Shown here in pieces: positions 1 through 7,591 of a stretch of DNA of 33,515 nucleotides (positions are counted from its first letter, which is position 1; every line of letters begins with the position of its first letter). This DNA comes from Actinomycetota bacterium (lineage in GTDB: Bacteria > Actinomycetota > Thermoleophilia > Gaiellales > Gaiellaceae). The notes beneath the pieces are model-generated. The model had not been told where the DNA came from and ran no database searches. It was given only the letters and a program-made list of their open reading frames with translations. The translations under genes and the position numbers were made by a program. The DNA is taken from contig VAWW01000029.1 of NCBI GenBank assembly GCA_005884575.1, forward strand, positions 15,689 through 49,203, given 5' to 3'.

Positions 1-492
1 GAGGCCGTGCCAGTCGCGCCCGACGTCGTCCAGATACCGGTTGATCGCGTTGCGAAGCTCAGACTCCTGTCGGATCTGTTGCACGGTGCGCCCCGAGGTG
101 TTCACGTAACGCGCCGCCTCGCGCACTCGGTGCCGCCGCAGATAGTCGAGCCGCTGGCGCTCGCTCGGCTCGCCGTCCGGGTAGCCCGTGCAGGCCCCGA
201 AGACCCGGTCGATCCCTCGGCCCGCGGTCGTCACCAGCCGGTCGAGGTACGCGTCGACCGGACCGTCGAAGTCACTCAGCAGGATCAGGCTTGCCGGCAG
301 GCGCGCACCCGACCGGCCGGTGTCCGCCGGCGCCATCATCAAGCGGGCGAAGTGCACGTCCTCGACCGCGCCGAAGTCGATTACCGAACCGTTCGCGACG
401 CCGTCGCCCATGCCGGCGAGCAGGGCTTCGACCTCGTTCTCGGCCCCTTCGCGCACCGGCGCAACGATCGTCAGCGAACGCTGGTACGGCAT
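1..492 (-). CDS. Unknown protein, C-terminus beyond window edge
   Basis: The frame is open from an ATG at 492 down to base 1, so at least 164 residues are present and the C-terminus lies outside the window. It starts MPYQRSLTIVAPVREG and shows an alpha/beta pattern: a strand (LTIVAPV), an acidic helix (ENEVEALLAGMGD), a segment VHFARLMMAPAD, a strand (SLILLSDFDGP), a helix and a possible Cys in FGACTGYPDGEP, then an Arg-rich helical region. I do not recognise a named family with confidence and give no function. The ATG lies inside the end of the preceding gene, which reads on in another frame for over 200 bases, so either the two overlap heavily or the upstream gene is frameshifted. The start has only a weak ribosome binding site, consistent with translational coupling. 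Confidence 0.6.
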   Translation of the reverse strand, partial: MPYQRSLTIVAPVREGAENEVEALLAGMGDGVANGSVIDFGAVEDVHFARLMMAPADTGRSGARLPASLILLSDFDGPVDAYLDRLVTTAGRGIDRVFGACTGYPDGEPSERQRLDYLRRHRVREAARYVNTSGRTVQQIRQESELRNAINRYLDDVGRDWHGL

Positions 493-913
493 CGGCGACG
501 CTGCCCTTGTCCTTCCCCCAAAACACGAGCCCGAGATAGAGGCCCGGAGCGACCTCGCGGATCTCGTCGCGGACGCGCTGCGCGAGGACCGACGTCTTCG
601 AGTAGTCGAGGACGATCGTCTCCTTCCCGTCGAACCAGCTCGCGTCCTTGTAGACCTTCGCGCGCACCGCCTTCACGCCGAAGGGAAGGATCTTGTTCCG
701 AAGCTCGCCCTTCTCGCGATCGAAGACCTTCCCCTTCCAGGCGAGCTGCTCGGCGACCCAGGCGACCGTGTCCGAGACGTTCTCGTTCTTCGATCCGACG
801 AGCACCTTCCCGTCGGCCTCCCCGTCCGGAATCTCGCCGACAGGACTACTGCGGAAGAGCTCGTCGAGCTCGTCATCCGACAGATCGAGCAGGCCATTTT
901 CATTGACCGACAC
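272..913 (-). CDS. Unknown protein, possible 3' frameshift
   Basis: GTG at 913 is preceded by GGAAGGGG with a 5-base gap, giving a protein that begins MSVNENGLLDLSDDELDELF. The first roughly 135 residues look like real protein: an acidic N-terminal helix, then alternating strands and helices ending in APGLYLGLVFWGKDK. After that the frame continues to 272 as Arg/Gly-rich sequence with no protein-like pattern, while the overlapping frame carries the next gene. The natural end is therefore probably near 475-510 and the present 3' end reflects a small indel, or a long out-of-frame overlap. No function is assigned. Confidence 0.55.
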   Translation of the reverse strand: MSVNENGLLDLSDDELDELFRSSPVGEIPDGEADGKVLVGSKNENVSDTVAWVAEQLAWKGKVFDREKGELRNKILPFGVKAVRAKVYKDASWFDGKETIVLDYSKTSVLAQRVRDEIREVAPGLYLGLVFWGKDKGSVADAVPAFADDRCAGARRGRERGRSPARRHGRRRRERFGNRLRRGRGRALRPLDDGAGGHRPVGCAPAGKPDPAE

Positions 914-1227
914 AGACACCCCTTCCAGTCGAGACGGGCGCGCCGAACGTAACACGGGCCCGGTCAGAGCGCCAATTCCTCGCTCAGGACACGATCCGCA
1001 ACACAATTCGCGGGTACGGGCAGCTCGAGCAGTAACGCGTGATTCTCTGCTGGAACCGCACGAACAGCCCACGGCAACCTCTGGGAGCGCATGTGAGGGT
1101 CGACCTCTCCGTGCTAGAGGGGTTACCTCCCTTGCTCCGCAAAGAGAGACGATTCGTTTACGTTCATGTGTGATACCCGGGCCTCGCCAAGGGGCCGGTG
1201 CTTCGAGCGACTGGAGGTGGAGCGGCT
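914..1227. other. Intergenic region between divergent genes
   Basis: No protein-like frame is visible here. It holds a small hairpin (CCTCT 1104-1108 / AGAGG 1116-1120) and one copy of a 23-bp repeat (1126-1148). Promoters for both flanking genes should lie here, but I could not pick convincing -35/-10 pairs. Confidence 0.5.
1126..1148 (+). repeat. 23-bp dispersed repeat, copy 1
   Basis: The segment CCTCCCTTGCTCCGCAAAGA (continuing GAG) matches 10317-10339 at 22 of 23 positions. Both copies are on the plus strand in non-coding DNA. The meaning is unknown. Confidence 0.7.
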
Positions 1228-1881
1228 ATGGAGTCGAGCAGTCAGACGACAGGCGAGCCTGCATACCCGGTGCGGTTCTCGGTCGAGTACCCCCAACGCC
1301 AGCTCAACCGGCTCACGACCGCGTTCAGGTTGATCGTCGCGATCCCGATCCTCATCGTTGCCAGTAGCATCGGCGGCCACGAAGGCACCTACGCGGCCGG
1401 CGAGCACGGCTGGCGGATAGCCGGCGGGACCGGCGGACTGCTGTTCCTGGCGCCGCTCCTGATGATCCTGTTCCGGCAGAAATACCCGCGCTGGTGGTTC
1501 GACTGGAACCTCGAGCTGCTCAGGTTCTCGAACCGGATCGGCGTCTACCTCGCCCTGATGGACGACCGCTACCCCTCGACCGATGAGCGGCAGGCGGTCG
1601 CGCTCGACTTCCCCTACCCGGATGCGAAGCACGGGCTCAACCGCTGGCTGCCGCTCGTGAAGTGGCTGCTCGCGATCCCTCACTACATCCTCCTCGCCTT
1701 CCTCTGGATCGCGGCCGTGGTCTCGGTGGTGATCGCCTGGTTCGCGATCCTCTTCACCGGCCGCTATCCGCGCGGCCTCTTCGACTTCGTTCTCGGCGTC
1801 TTCCGCTGGACCAACCGTGTGGTCGGCTACGCGTTCATCCTCGTCACCGACGAGTACCCGCCGTTTCGGCTGCATCCGTAA
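1228..1881 (+). CDS. DUF4389 domain membrane protein
   Basis: This 217-residue protein belongs to the DUF4389 type, a poorly characterised membrane family common in actinobacteria. It shows two similar halves: each has a YP-containing motif (VRFSVEYPQRQLNR near residue 20; DFPYPDAKHGLNR near 135), a hydrophobic segment (about residues 30-48 and 148-175) and an aromatic motif (RYPRGLFDF-type, YPRWWFDW) followed by TNRVVGYAFILVTDEYPPF at the C-terminus. Two further hydrophobic stretches lie around residues 65-85. ATG 1228 is chosen because GGAGGTGG sits 7 bases upstream; the frame opens 10 codons earlier without such a site. The gene stands alone. Its role is unknown beyond membrane location. 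Confidence 0.85.
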   Translation: MESSSQTTGEPAYPVRFSVEYPQRQLNRLTTAFRLIVAIPILIVASSIGGHEGTYAAGEHGWRIAGGTGGLLFLAPLLMILFRQKYPRWWFDWNLELLRFSNRIGVYLALMDDRYPSTDERQAVALDFPYPDAKHGLNRWLPLVKWLLAIPHYILLAFLWIAAVVSVVIAWFAILFTGRYPRGLFDFVLGVFRWTNRVVGYAFILVTDEYPPFRLHP

Positions 1882-2228
1882 CCGCGGCCGCCGGAGACGC
1901 GAGCCAGGAACGCAGCTCAACCGTCGCCGGCGTCATCGACGCAGCGGATGTCAGCCGAAGTCGACAGCGGTGACGCGGCCGCGGAAGTAGGTGAACGGTC
2001 CCTCGGGCAATAGCAACGACACCTCGGCACGCGTCGGCAGCCGCAGCCGCAGTCCACCGCCTATAACGCGCCGCCGCCGACCATGTCAACTTCCTAGTTA
2101 GCGGTGTCAAAACCCGGCGCGCGTCCGCAAGAAATCAACGATTTGCAGGCAGGGCGCCAATTCTCGCATCCCCACAAGCACGTGGCGATGGGAAGGGGCG
2201 TCACTCTCGGTCGCGAAGTACGTTCACT
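1882..2228. other. Non-coding gap of 347 bases
   Basis: Short frames on both strands here are compositional shadows without protein-like pattern. I see no clear terminator hairpin with a T-run and no strong ribosome binding site before the next gene. Confidence 0.4.
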
Positions 2229-3941
2229 ATGCGCTGGGGGGCTCTGTCGATTGCGCTCGGCTGGGCGTCGGTCTGTCTTGTCGCGTCCGCTCCCTCGGGT
2301 GCTGCAGTCCCACCCGACCGGAGCGACCCGTGCGCGAGCGCCGGTCGCGACACATGCGGGAGCGCGGGTGTTGGCTTCTACAGGAGCCAGCGTTACGGGG
2401 TGCGCTGGTTCGGCGACTACCGCGGGGTCGTCCCCAATGAGGCGCACACCTTCTGCATCGACCTCCGGTTCTGGTACGCCTCGGTCTCATATCGGTACCG
2501 GGAGGCACCTGCTCGGGCGCTGCTCAACAAGGACGGCGCCCCGGTTGCGGTCGAACGGCAGCGACAGATGGCGTATGCGCTCTGGAAATACGGTCGCAGC
2601 GCCAACCCGAGCCGGCAGGCCGCCGTCATGCTGTACGTCCACGCGCTGATGGGCGACGCGCGGCCGGGCGAGCTCGACGCAGCCGGCCTCGGCCCTCGTG
2701 TCGCTTCGACCTACAAGACGATCGCCATCGCCGCGCGGCACTACCACGGCCCCTACCGGATTCAGACTCGCCTCTCCGGCAACCTCACGGTGGGGCAGCA
2801 GGCGACGGCGACGATCCGTCTGCTGTCCGCCGCTGGTCACGCCCTGACGAACGCTCGACTGAGGCTGAGCGCGCTGGGCGCAAGCGGACTCCCGAAGTAT
2901 GTGGACACTGGCGATGACGGGCTCGCGACGATTGCCTTCACGCCGACAGCGGCCAGCCTCAGCCTTCGTGTTGCGAGCGGTGCCGTCGCATCCAGCAGTC
3001 CGAGGATCTTCGTGCCCACGAGCGGCGCCGCCTCGGCGAACGGGCAGCGGCTGGCCGCGCCGGCGTTCGAGCGGATCTCTACCACTGTGGCACTACTGGC
3101 GCGCCCGTCTGTGAGCACACGCGCCGCGGCTGAGATCGTCCGTCCCGGCTCGCGAATCTTCGACCGCATCCAGGTGCAGGGCGTCAGCGGAAGCGCTGCG
3201 CAGGTCGAGGTCGAGCTCTTCGGGCCGTTCTCGAGCCGCGCGAAGATCAGCTGCCAGGGGAGGCCGTACTGGAGCAGGCGGATCAACGTCCCCGGCGCGA
3301 GCGTGGTACGGTCGCCGCCCGTCCGAGTCACGAAGGCCGGCTTCTACTCCTATCGCGAACGAGTGGTCGGCGGGCCGTCGCTGCTGCCTGCGAGCACGGA
3401 ATGCGCCCTTGCGACCGCGACCGTCCTGGCTGCCCCGGCCATCCTCGGCGGGCGCGGTGACACCTACGCCGTCGCGCGTACCGAGAGTGCCGGAACCGTC
3501 CCGCCTGCGCGGGTCTGGATCCCGTCGCTCGGCATCCGCGCCCCGGTCAAGCCGGCCGCGATCGACGTCCGCCACGGCGCGCTCGCGATCCCGGTCGACA
3601 TCCGGCTCGCCGGCTGGTGGCAGGACGGGACGGGCGCTGGGGGCAAGTCCGGCGCGATCCTGATCGCCGGCCACGTCGACAGCGCTCGAGCGGGCGCGGG
3701 CGCCTTCTTCAAACTTCGCAATGTCAGGATCGGCGAACGCGTCGAACTCGCGACCGCCCGGGGACGCACTTATTCCTACCGGGTCGTCTCGGTGCGCAGC
3801 TACCCAAAGAGTGCTCTGCCGACGAGGATCTACTCCAGTCAGGGCGCACCGCGACTCGTGCTCGTGACCTGCGGCGGTCGCTTCGATACAGCAACCGGCC
3901 ACTACGAAGACAACGTCGTCGTTACCGCCGTCCCGACGTGA
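2229..3941 (+). CDS. Secreted protein with thioester-like domain and C-terminal sortase
   Basis: A 570-residue protein starting with a signal peptide (MRWGALSIALGWASVCLVAS). Residues about 30-160 contain FCIDLRFWYAS and RQAAVMLYVHALM, which resemble the Cys- and Gln-containing motifs of surface thioester (TQXA-type) domains; this is a resemblance, not a firm assignment. Residues about 175-260 look like an Ig-like or Big-type beta domain (VGQQATATIRLLSAAG). A second beta domain follows. The last 145 residues are a class E/F-type sortase: AGHVDS (His about 482) and LVLVTCGG (Cys about 548) are the catalytic His and Cys. The usual downstream Arg is not obvious: the stretch after the Cys reads GHYEDNVVV, with Arg only in CGGR. 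Sortases join surface proteins to the envelope or each other. Start choice is weak: no good ribosome binding site is seen. Confidence 0.8.
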   Translation: MRWGALSIALGWASVCLVASAPSGAAVPPDRSDPCASAGRDTCGSAGVGFYRSQRYGVRWFGDYRGVVPNEAHTFCIDLRFWYASVSYRYREAPARALLNKDGAPVAVERQRQMAYALWKYGRSANPSRQAAVMLYVHALMGDARPGELDAAGLGPRVASTYKTIAIAARHYHGPYRIQTRLSGNLTVGQQATATIRLLSAAGHALTNARLRLSALGASGLPKYVDTGDDGLATIAFTPTAASLSLRVASGAVASSSPRIFVPTSGAASANGQRLAAPAFERISTTVALLARPSVSTRAAAEIVRPGSRIFDRIQVQGVSGSAAQVEVELFGPFSSRAKISCQGRPYWSRRINVPGASVVRSPPVRVTKAGFYSYRERVVGGPSLLPASTECALATATVLAAPAILGGRGDTYAVARTESAGTVPPARVWIPSLGIRAPVKPAAIDVRHGALAIPVDIRLAGWWQDGTGAGGKSGAILIAGHVDSARAGAGAFFKLRNVRIGERVELATARGRTYSYRVVSVRSYPKSALPTRIYSSQGAPRLVLVTCGGRFDTATGHYEDNVVVTAVPT

Positions 3942-4037
3942 CCTGGCGGGACATCGGGGCCTGCGTGCGCAGTCGACGCTGTCGGTCTCGTGCCGCGGGG
4001 TACCGGCGAGCGGACTCTGCACGGCGCGCCGGTGAAA

Positions 4038-5399
4038 TCAGGCGGACGGCGCGGGCTCCGGCACCCGCTCGGCAGCGATGGGCGCGGCCAGGCGGACGAC
4101 GAACCGGGTCGGCTCGCCGTGGGCGCTGTACACCTCGACGGTCCCGCCCATCGCCTCCGTCAGCTCCTTGACGATCGCCAAGCCGAGACCGGTGCCGACC
4201 CTGCGCTCGCCGCCGTAGCGCGACCAGAGGTAGAAGCGGTCGAACGCGTGCGGTAGCTCTTCCGGCCGCACCCCCGGCCCCGTGTCCTCGACCGTCAGCC
4301 CACCCCGCTCGGCGAGGATGCACACGCAGCCGCCCGGCGGCACCAGACGCAGGGCGTTCTCGACGAGGTTGGAGATCACCTGGAGCACGCGGTCGGCGTC
4401 GCCGACAGCAAGCGCCGGCACTTCGGCGTCGATAGAGAGCTCGACGCCGAACGAGCGGGCCGTCCCGAGATAGCGGCGCTGCGCCTCCTTGGCGAGCACG
4501 GCGAGGTCGATCTCGCCGCTGTGGATAGAGAACTCGCTGCGGTTGAGGCGCGCCAGGTCGAGCAGGTCGCCAACGAGCCGCTCGAGCCGGCCCGCCTCAC
4601 GGCGGATCGTCTCGCCCGCGTCGCTGCTCGCGACCGCACCGTCGGCGATCGCCTCCGCGTATCCGCGGATCGCCGTCAGGGGCGTCTTCAGCTCGTGGCT
4701 GACGGAGAGCAGGAACGAGCGCTCAGCCGCCTTCGCCCGCTCGAGCTGGTCGGCGAGCTCGTTGAAGGACGACGCGAGCACGATCAGCTCATTCGCGCCT
4801 TCCAGCGGCACCGACTCGGGCCTCGCTCCCCGCGCGAGACTGCGGCTCGCGGAGGCCACGCGACGCACCGGGCGCGCGATCCGGCGCGCGAGCAGGAACG
4901 ATCCGACCGCCGCGAGCGCCGCACCTGCGACGCCCGCGATCAGCAGGCCGTCGACAAACGGCGCCCACGTCGGCCAGCCGAGCCGCTTCGGCCGCAGCAG
5001 CACGAAGGCCTGTCCGGCGACCGGCCGGGCGCCGAAGAACCAGTCCTCGCCGTGGACACGCACCGTCCCCTCCACGTGCCCGCGCGCGTGGAGCCCGCGC
5101 AGGTCGCGCTCGGAGAGGTAGTCGGACGCGCGGTCCAGCGGCGCGGCGACGACGCTCTCGCGCTGGCGCGCGAGGAAGGGGCGCAGCCCATGGAGGTGCG
5201 CGAACGGGAGGAGCGCGAGGCGCTCGCGCCCGGCGAGCAGGTCGGCCTGGTGGCTGACGTCCTGCAGCGTCGCGCGCTCGACCGCGCGGTGGGTCAGCAT
5301 CACGCCCACCCCGAGCGTCAGCCCGACGGAGAGGACGACGATGAGCCCAATCGCGAGAAAGAGCCGCATGCGCAGTGAGCCCGGCGCGCGACTCAGCAT
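4038..5399 (-). CDS. Sensor histidine kinase with HAMP domain
   Basis: A 453-residue membrane kinase that should sense an envelope signal and phosphorylate the regulator encoded just upstream. Transmembrane segments are at about residues 14-36 and 150-171, enclosing an extracytoplasmic sensor of about 115 residues. A HAMP linker follows (172-225, starting ARRIARPVRR). The H-box is SVSHELKTPLTAIRG with the phosphorylated His at about 235. The ATP-binding part shows an N-box (NLVENALRLV), G1 (DTGPGV) and G2 (GTGLGLAIV). The frame is open far upstream, but the ATG at 5399 overlaps the regulator's stop by 7 bases and gives a normal kinase length; a second ATG lies at 5369. Confidence 0.93.
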   Translation of the reverse strand: MLSRAPGSLRMRLFLAIGLIVVLSVGLTLGVGVMLTHRAVERATLQDVSHQADLLAGRERLALLPFAHLHGLRPFLARQRESVVAAPLDRASDYLSERDLRGLHARGHVEGTVRVHGEDWFFGARPVAGQAFVLLRPKRLGWPTWAPFVDGLLIAGVAGAALAAVGSFLLARRIARPVRRVASASRSLARGARPESVPLEGANELIVLASSFNELADQLERAKAAERSFLLSVSHELKTPLTAIRGYAEAIADGAVASSDAGETIRREAGRLERLVGDLLDLARLNRSEFSIHSGEIDLAVLAKEAQRRYLGTARSFGVELSIDAEVPALAVGDADRVLQVISNLVENALRLVPPGGCVCILAERGGLTVEDTGPGVRPEELPHAFDRFYLWSRYGGERRVGTGLGLAIVKELTEAMGGTVEVYSAHGEPTRFVVRLAAPIAAERVPEPAPSA

Positions 5400-6106
5400 T
5401 CTGGCTCGACCGCCTTGTAGCCGGATCCGCGCACGGTGCGGATCAGTTCGGGCCGCGCGAGCTTGCGCCGCAGCGAGGCGACGTGGACGTCGACGGTGCG
5501 CGTGCCGCCCGGGTACGTGAGCCCCCACACCGCGTCGAGCAGCCGCTCGCGCGAGAGCACGAGGCCGGGGTGGTCGAGGAAGAACGCGAGCAGGTCGAAC
5601 TCCCGCCCGGTCAACTCGACGGGCTCGCCGGCGACGCGTGCCTCGCGCGCGTCGCGGTCGATCGCCACGTCGCCCAGCTCGAGCTCGACCTCGCCGTCCG
5701 GCTCGGCGCGGCGCATGATCGCCTTGAGCCGCGCAACGAGCTCGCGCGGCGAGAACGGCTTCGTGACGTAGTCGTCCGCGCCGAGCTCGAGCCCGAGCAC
5801 GCGGTCGGTTTCCTCGTCGCGCGCCGTCAGCATCACGAGTGGGACGGGCCAGCGTGCGCGAATGCGTCGGCACACGTCGAAGCCGTCCATCCCGGGGAGG
5901 CCGATGTCGAGCACGACGATGCGCACGGGCTCGCTCGCGAGCACTTGCAGCGCGTCCTCGCCGGAACGCACCCAAACGACCGTCCAGCCGTCGTGGCCCA
6001 GGTAGCTCTCGACGAGGGCGCCGATCGCGTCTTCGTCCTCGACGAGCAGGACGCGGCCGCGCAGGGATGTCTCTGCATGCTGACGCCGGGCCGTGGAGAC
6101 GGACAC
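5393..6106 (-). CDS. OmpR/PhoB-family response regulator
   Basis: A 237-residue DNA-binding regulator. The receiver domain (about 18-130) shows the acidic pair in LLVEDED, the phospho-acceptor Asp at about 67 in VVLDIGLPGMDG, the Thr in MLTARD and the Lys in YVTKPFSPREL. The C-terminal winged helix (about 140-235) has the family pattern LTGREFDLLAFFLDHPG, RERLLDAVWG, RTVDVHVASLRRKL and IRTVRGSGYK. The GTG start at 6106 directly follows the TAG of the preceding gene, so the two are translated together; the kinase overlaps the other end. Tandem boxes upstream of the operon and of 6628-7362 are good candidates for its binding sites. Confidence 0.95.
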   Translation of the reverse strand: MSVSTARRQHAETSLRGRVLLVEDEDAIGALVESYLGHDGWTVVWVRSGEDALQVLASEPVRIVVLDIGLPGMDGFDVCRRIRARWPVPLVMLTARDEETDRVLGLELGADDYVTKPFSPRELVARLKAIMRRAEPDGEVELELGDVAIDRDAREARVAGEPVELTGREFDLLAFFLDHPGLVLSRERLLDAVWGLTYPGGTRTVDVHVASLRRKLARPELIRTVRGSGYKAVEPEC

Positions 6107-6508
6107 CTACCCCCGGCGTGCCTCGACCGTCTGCGCCGGAGCGTCGCCATCCCGGATCGTCAGGACTTTCATCCCGCGCCGCAGGGCGCTCAGCGGCACT
6201 CGACCGCCGTTGAGCATGACCTCGGCGGCCGGCGAGACGGCGAGGCTGACATCCGTGCCGTCGCGCTCGTGCAGGGTCAGGGTCTGACCGGAGACGGCCA
6301 GCAGGCGGCCGCGGTCGATGCGGTAATCGTGAAGGGCACCGCCGGCGTCGAGCGCCACGACCTCGGCGCGCACGAGCCGCGGCCCGAACAGCGAGCTCAC
6401 GAACGAAGACGACAGTGCGAGGCCTCCCTGTGCCACGAAGAGCGCGACGTTTACCGCGACGAGGACCGCGATTCCTAGCTGTGCGATTCGTGCTCTCGGC
6501 CTACGCAT
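6107..6508 (-). CDS. Small membrane-anchored protein, first gene of two-component operon
   Basis: A 133-residue protein with one N-terminal hydrophobic segment (about residues 10-30, LGIAVLVAVNVALFVAQGG) and an outside domain of short beta strands (YRIDRGRLLAVSGQTLTLHE, LRRGMKVLTIRDG). The repeated pattern of strands around SGQTLTL and GMKVL resembles DUF5666-like beta domains, but the match is by eye only. ATG 6508 has GGGAGGT 6 bases upstream. Its stop abuts the regulator's GTG, so it may be an accessory to the kinase sensor or a signal-modulating partner; that role is inference from position. Confidence 0.8.
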   Translation of the reverse strand: MRRPRARIAQLGIAVLVAVNVALFVAQGGLALSSSFVSSLFGPRLVRAEVVALDAGGALHDYRIDRGRLLAVSGQTLTLHERDGTDVSLAVSPAAEVMLNGGRVPLSALRRGMKVLTIRDGDAPAQTVEARRG

Positions 6509-6568
6509 CTCCGACCTCCCTTCGCTCTCTCAATCATCCCCAGGAGGGGTCATTTGCCGTTCGGCGGA

Positions 6569-6588
6569 ACGTAAAGCCTCTGTAAAAC
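6569..6588 (-). promoter_or_regulatory. Tandem PhoB-type box upstream of two-component operon
   Basis: On the minus strand this reads GTTTTACAGAGGCTTTACGT: TTTAC occurs twice with an 11-bp period, the layout bound by OmpR/PhoB regulators as dimers. It lies 61-80 bases before the ATG at 6508. The plus-strand form matches 7428-7447 at 15 of 20 positions without gaps. Binding by the adjacent regulator is inferred. Confidence 0.6.
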
Positions 6589-6590
6589 AC

Positions 6591-6620
6591 GCGGAGGCCG
6601 CCCGAAGGCAGCCTCCACGC
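6591..6620 (-). terminator. GC hairpin after secreted two-repeat gene
   Basis: GCGGAGGC (6591-6598) pairs with GCCTCCaCGC (6611-6620), with one bulged A and a 12-base loop. It lies 8 bases past the stop of the gene at 6628-7362. There is no T-run, so it may be an end-of-message structure rather than a strict intrinsic terminator. Confidence 0.45.
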
Positions 6621-6627
6621 CGGGTGG

Positions 6628-7362
6628 CTAGCTCTTCTGCGCGGGCTCGTGCTCCACGACCTTGGTGGCGGGCGTCGACTCCACCTGCTGGAGGGTCGAG
6701 CCCTTCGGGGCACGGATCCGGACGCTGATGCGGTCGCCGATCTTCAGCTGGCTTGCCGCGATTACGGCCGGCACGCGACCCTGCCAGAACAGATAGATGG
6801 TGGTGCCGTCGGTGCGGAACGTCTGGCTCGCCGGCTGGGAGATCATCAGTCGCAATGCGCGCCTGACACCGCCTGCGACGTCCATCGTGACCGAGGACTC
6901 GCCGACCGAGGTCAGCTTGCCCCGGAAGAGATAGAGCGGCTTGTCCGGGTGGTCGGGGTTCGGGCCGCGGTCGCCGACGAGGCCGGCCGGCTTGGCCTCG
7001 ATCTCGGCCAGGGTCGCGTCGTGCGGGGCGCGCAGGTGCACGGCGACGACGTCGCCCGCCGCGAGATCGCCGGGCTGCACGACCTTCGGAACGCCGTTGG
7101 ACCACTTCAGGAACTCGGTCTCCGAGCCGTACGCGAACGTCTGGTTCACGGACTGGCCGAGCATCTTCCGCAGCGCTTTCCTCGAGCCGTTGTCGACGGT
7201 GATCGCCAGCTGCCCGTTGCTCGGCGTCGCGAGCAGGTGTCCGACGAACGTGTAGCGGACGCCCTTTGCGGCCATGCCGCTGTCATCTGCCAGCGCGACG
7301 CCCGCGAGGCCCGCCCCGAGGAGCGCGGCCAGCGCGGTAGCGAGAAATAGACGCGTTCTCAT
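6628..7362 (-). CDS. Secreted protein with two internal repeats
   Basis: A 244-residue exported protein: MRTRLFLATALAALLGAGLA is a signal peptide cut near ALADD. The rest consists of two repeats of about 85 residues (about 36-128 and 143-230). Each opens YTFVGHLL / YLFRGKLT, has a conserved RKALRKMLGQSVNQTF / RRALRLMISQPASQTF helix, then a GD.. strand (AGDVVAVHLRAP / IGDRISVRIRAP) and ends with AEIEAKPA / QQVESTPA. This is a clear internal duplication, probably two beta-rich domains. The family is not one I can name firmly; it is DUF5666-like in feel. ATG 7362 has GGAGGC about 7 bases upstream. A box matching that of the neighbouring two-component operon lies upstream, suggesting it belongs to that regulon. 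Confidence 0.82.
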   Translation of the reverse strand: MRTRLFLATALAALLGAGLAGVALADDSGMAAKGVRYTFVGHLLATPSNGQLAITVDNGSRKALRKMLGQSVNQTFAYGSETEFLKWSNGVPKVVQPGDLAAGDVVAVHLRAPHDATLAEIEAKPAGLVGDRGPNPDHPDKPLYLFRGKLTSVGESSVTMDVAGGVRRALRLMISQPASQTFRTDGTTIYLFWQGRVPAVIAASQLKIGDRISVRIRAPKGSTLQQVESTPATKVVEHEPAQKS

Positions 7363-7427
7363 TGCCTTGCCTCCTGCATCGGGAACGCTTCACTCTTCCC
7401 GGGCCCTGTAAGGCCGTCGTTCCGGCT

Positions 7428-7447
7428 ACGCAAAACGGATGTAAAAC
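7428..7447 (-). promoter_or_regulatory. Tandem PhoB-type box upstream of secreted protein gene
   Basis: Minus strand GTTTTACATCCGTTTTGCGT: TTTTAC and TTTTGC with an 11-bp period. It lies 66-85 bases before the ATG at 7362, nearly the same spacing as the copy at 6569-6588 before its own gene. Probable site for the adjacent OmpR/PhoB-type regulator. Confidence 0.6.
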
Positions 7448-7577
7448 GGCGGAGGCCTAGCGCAGGTCGGCCAGCCGATGGTCCTGAAAGCGCCAGCAGC
7501 TCCGACCCGTCGGAGGACATCATGGTCCCCCCGCGCCGGCCTGGTATCTACTTTCTTCGCGGCGGGCAATGCAGCGG

Positions 7578-7583
7578 TAGACT
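7578..7583 (+). promoter_or_regulatory. Possible leaderless -10 element
   Basis: TAGACT fits the actinobacterial TANNNT -10 and ends 8 bases before the GTG at 7592, which has no ribosome binding site. This is the arrangement expected for a leaderless transcript. No convincing -35 was found. Confidence 0.35.
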
Positions 7584-7591
7584 CGCGCCTC

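Noticed and set aside
4038..5975. A single 645-codon frame covering the kinase and part of the regulator region
   Set aside because: The first 192 codons are Arg/Ala-rich antiframe sequence over the response regulator; the kinase starts at 5399.
5375..6478. Long plus-strand frame opposite the regulator genes
   Set aside because: Shadow frame of GC-rich coding DNA; no ribosome binding site or domain pattern.
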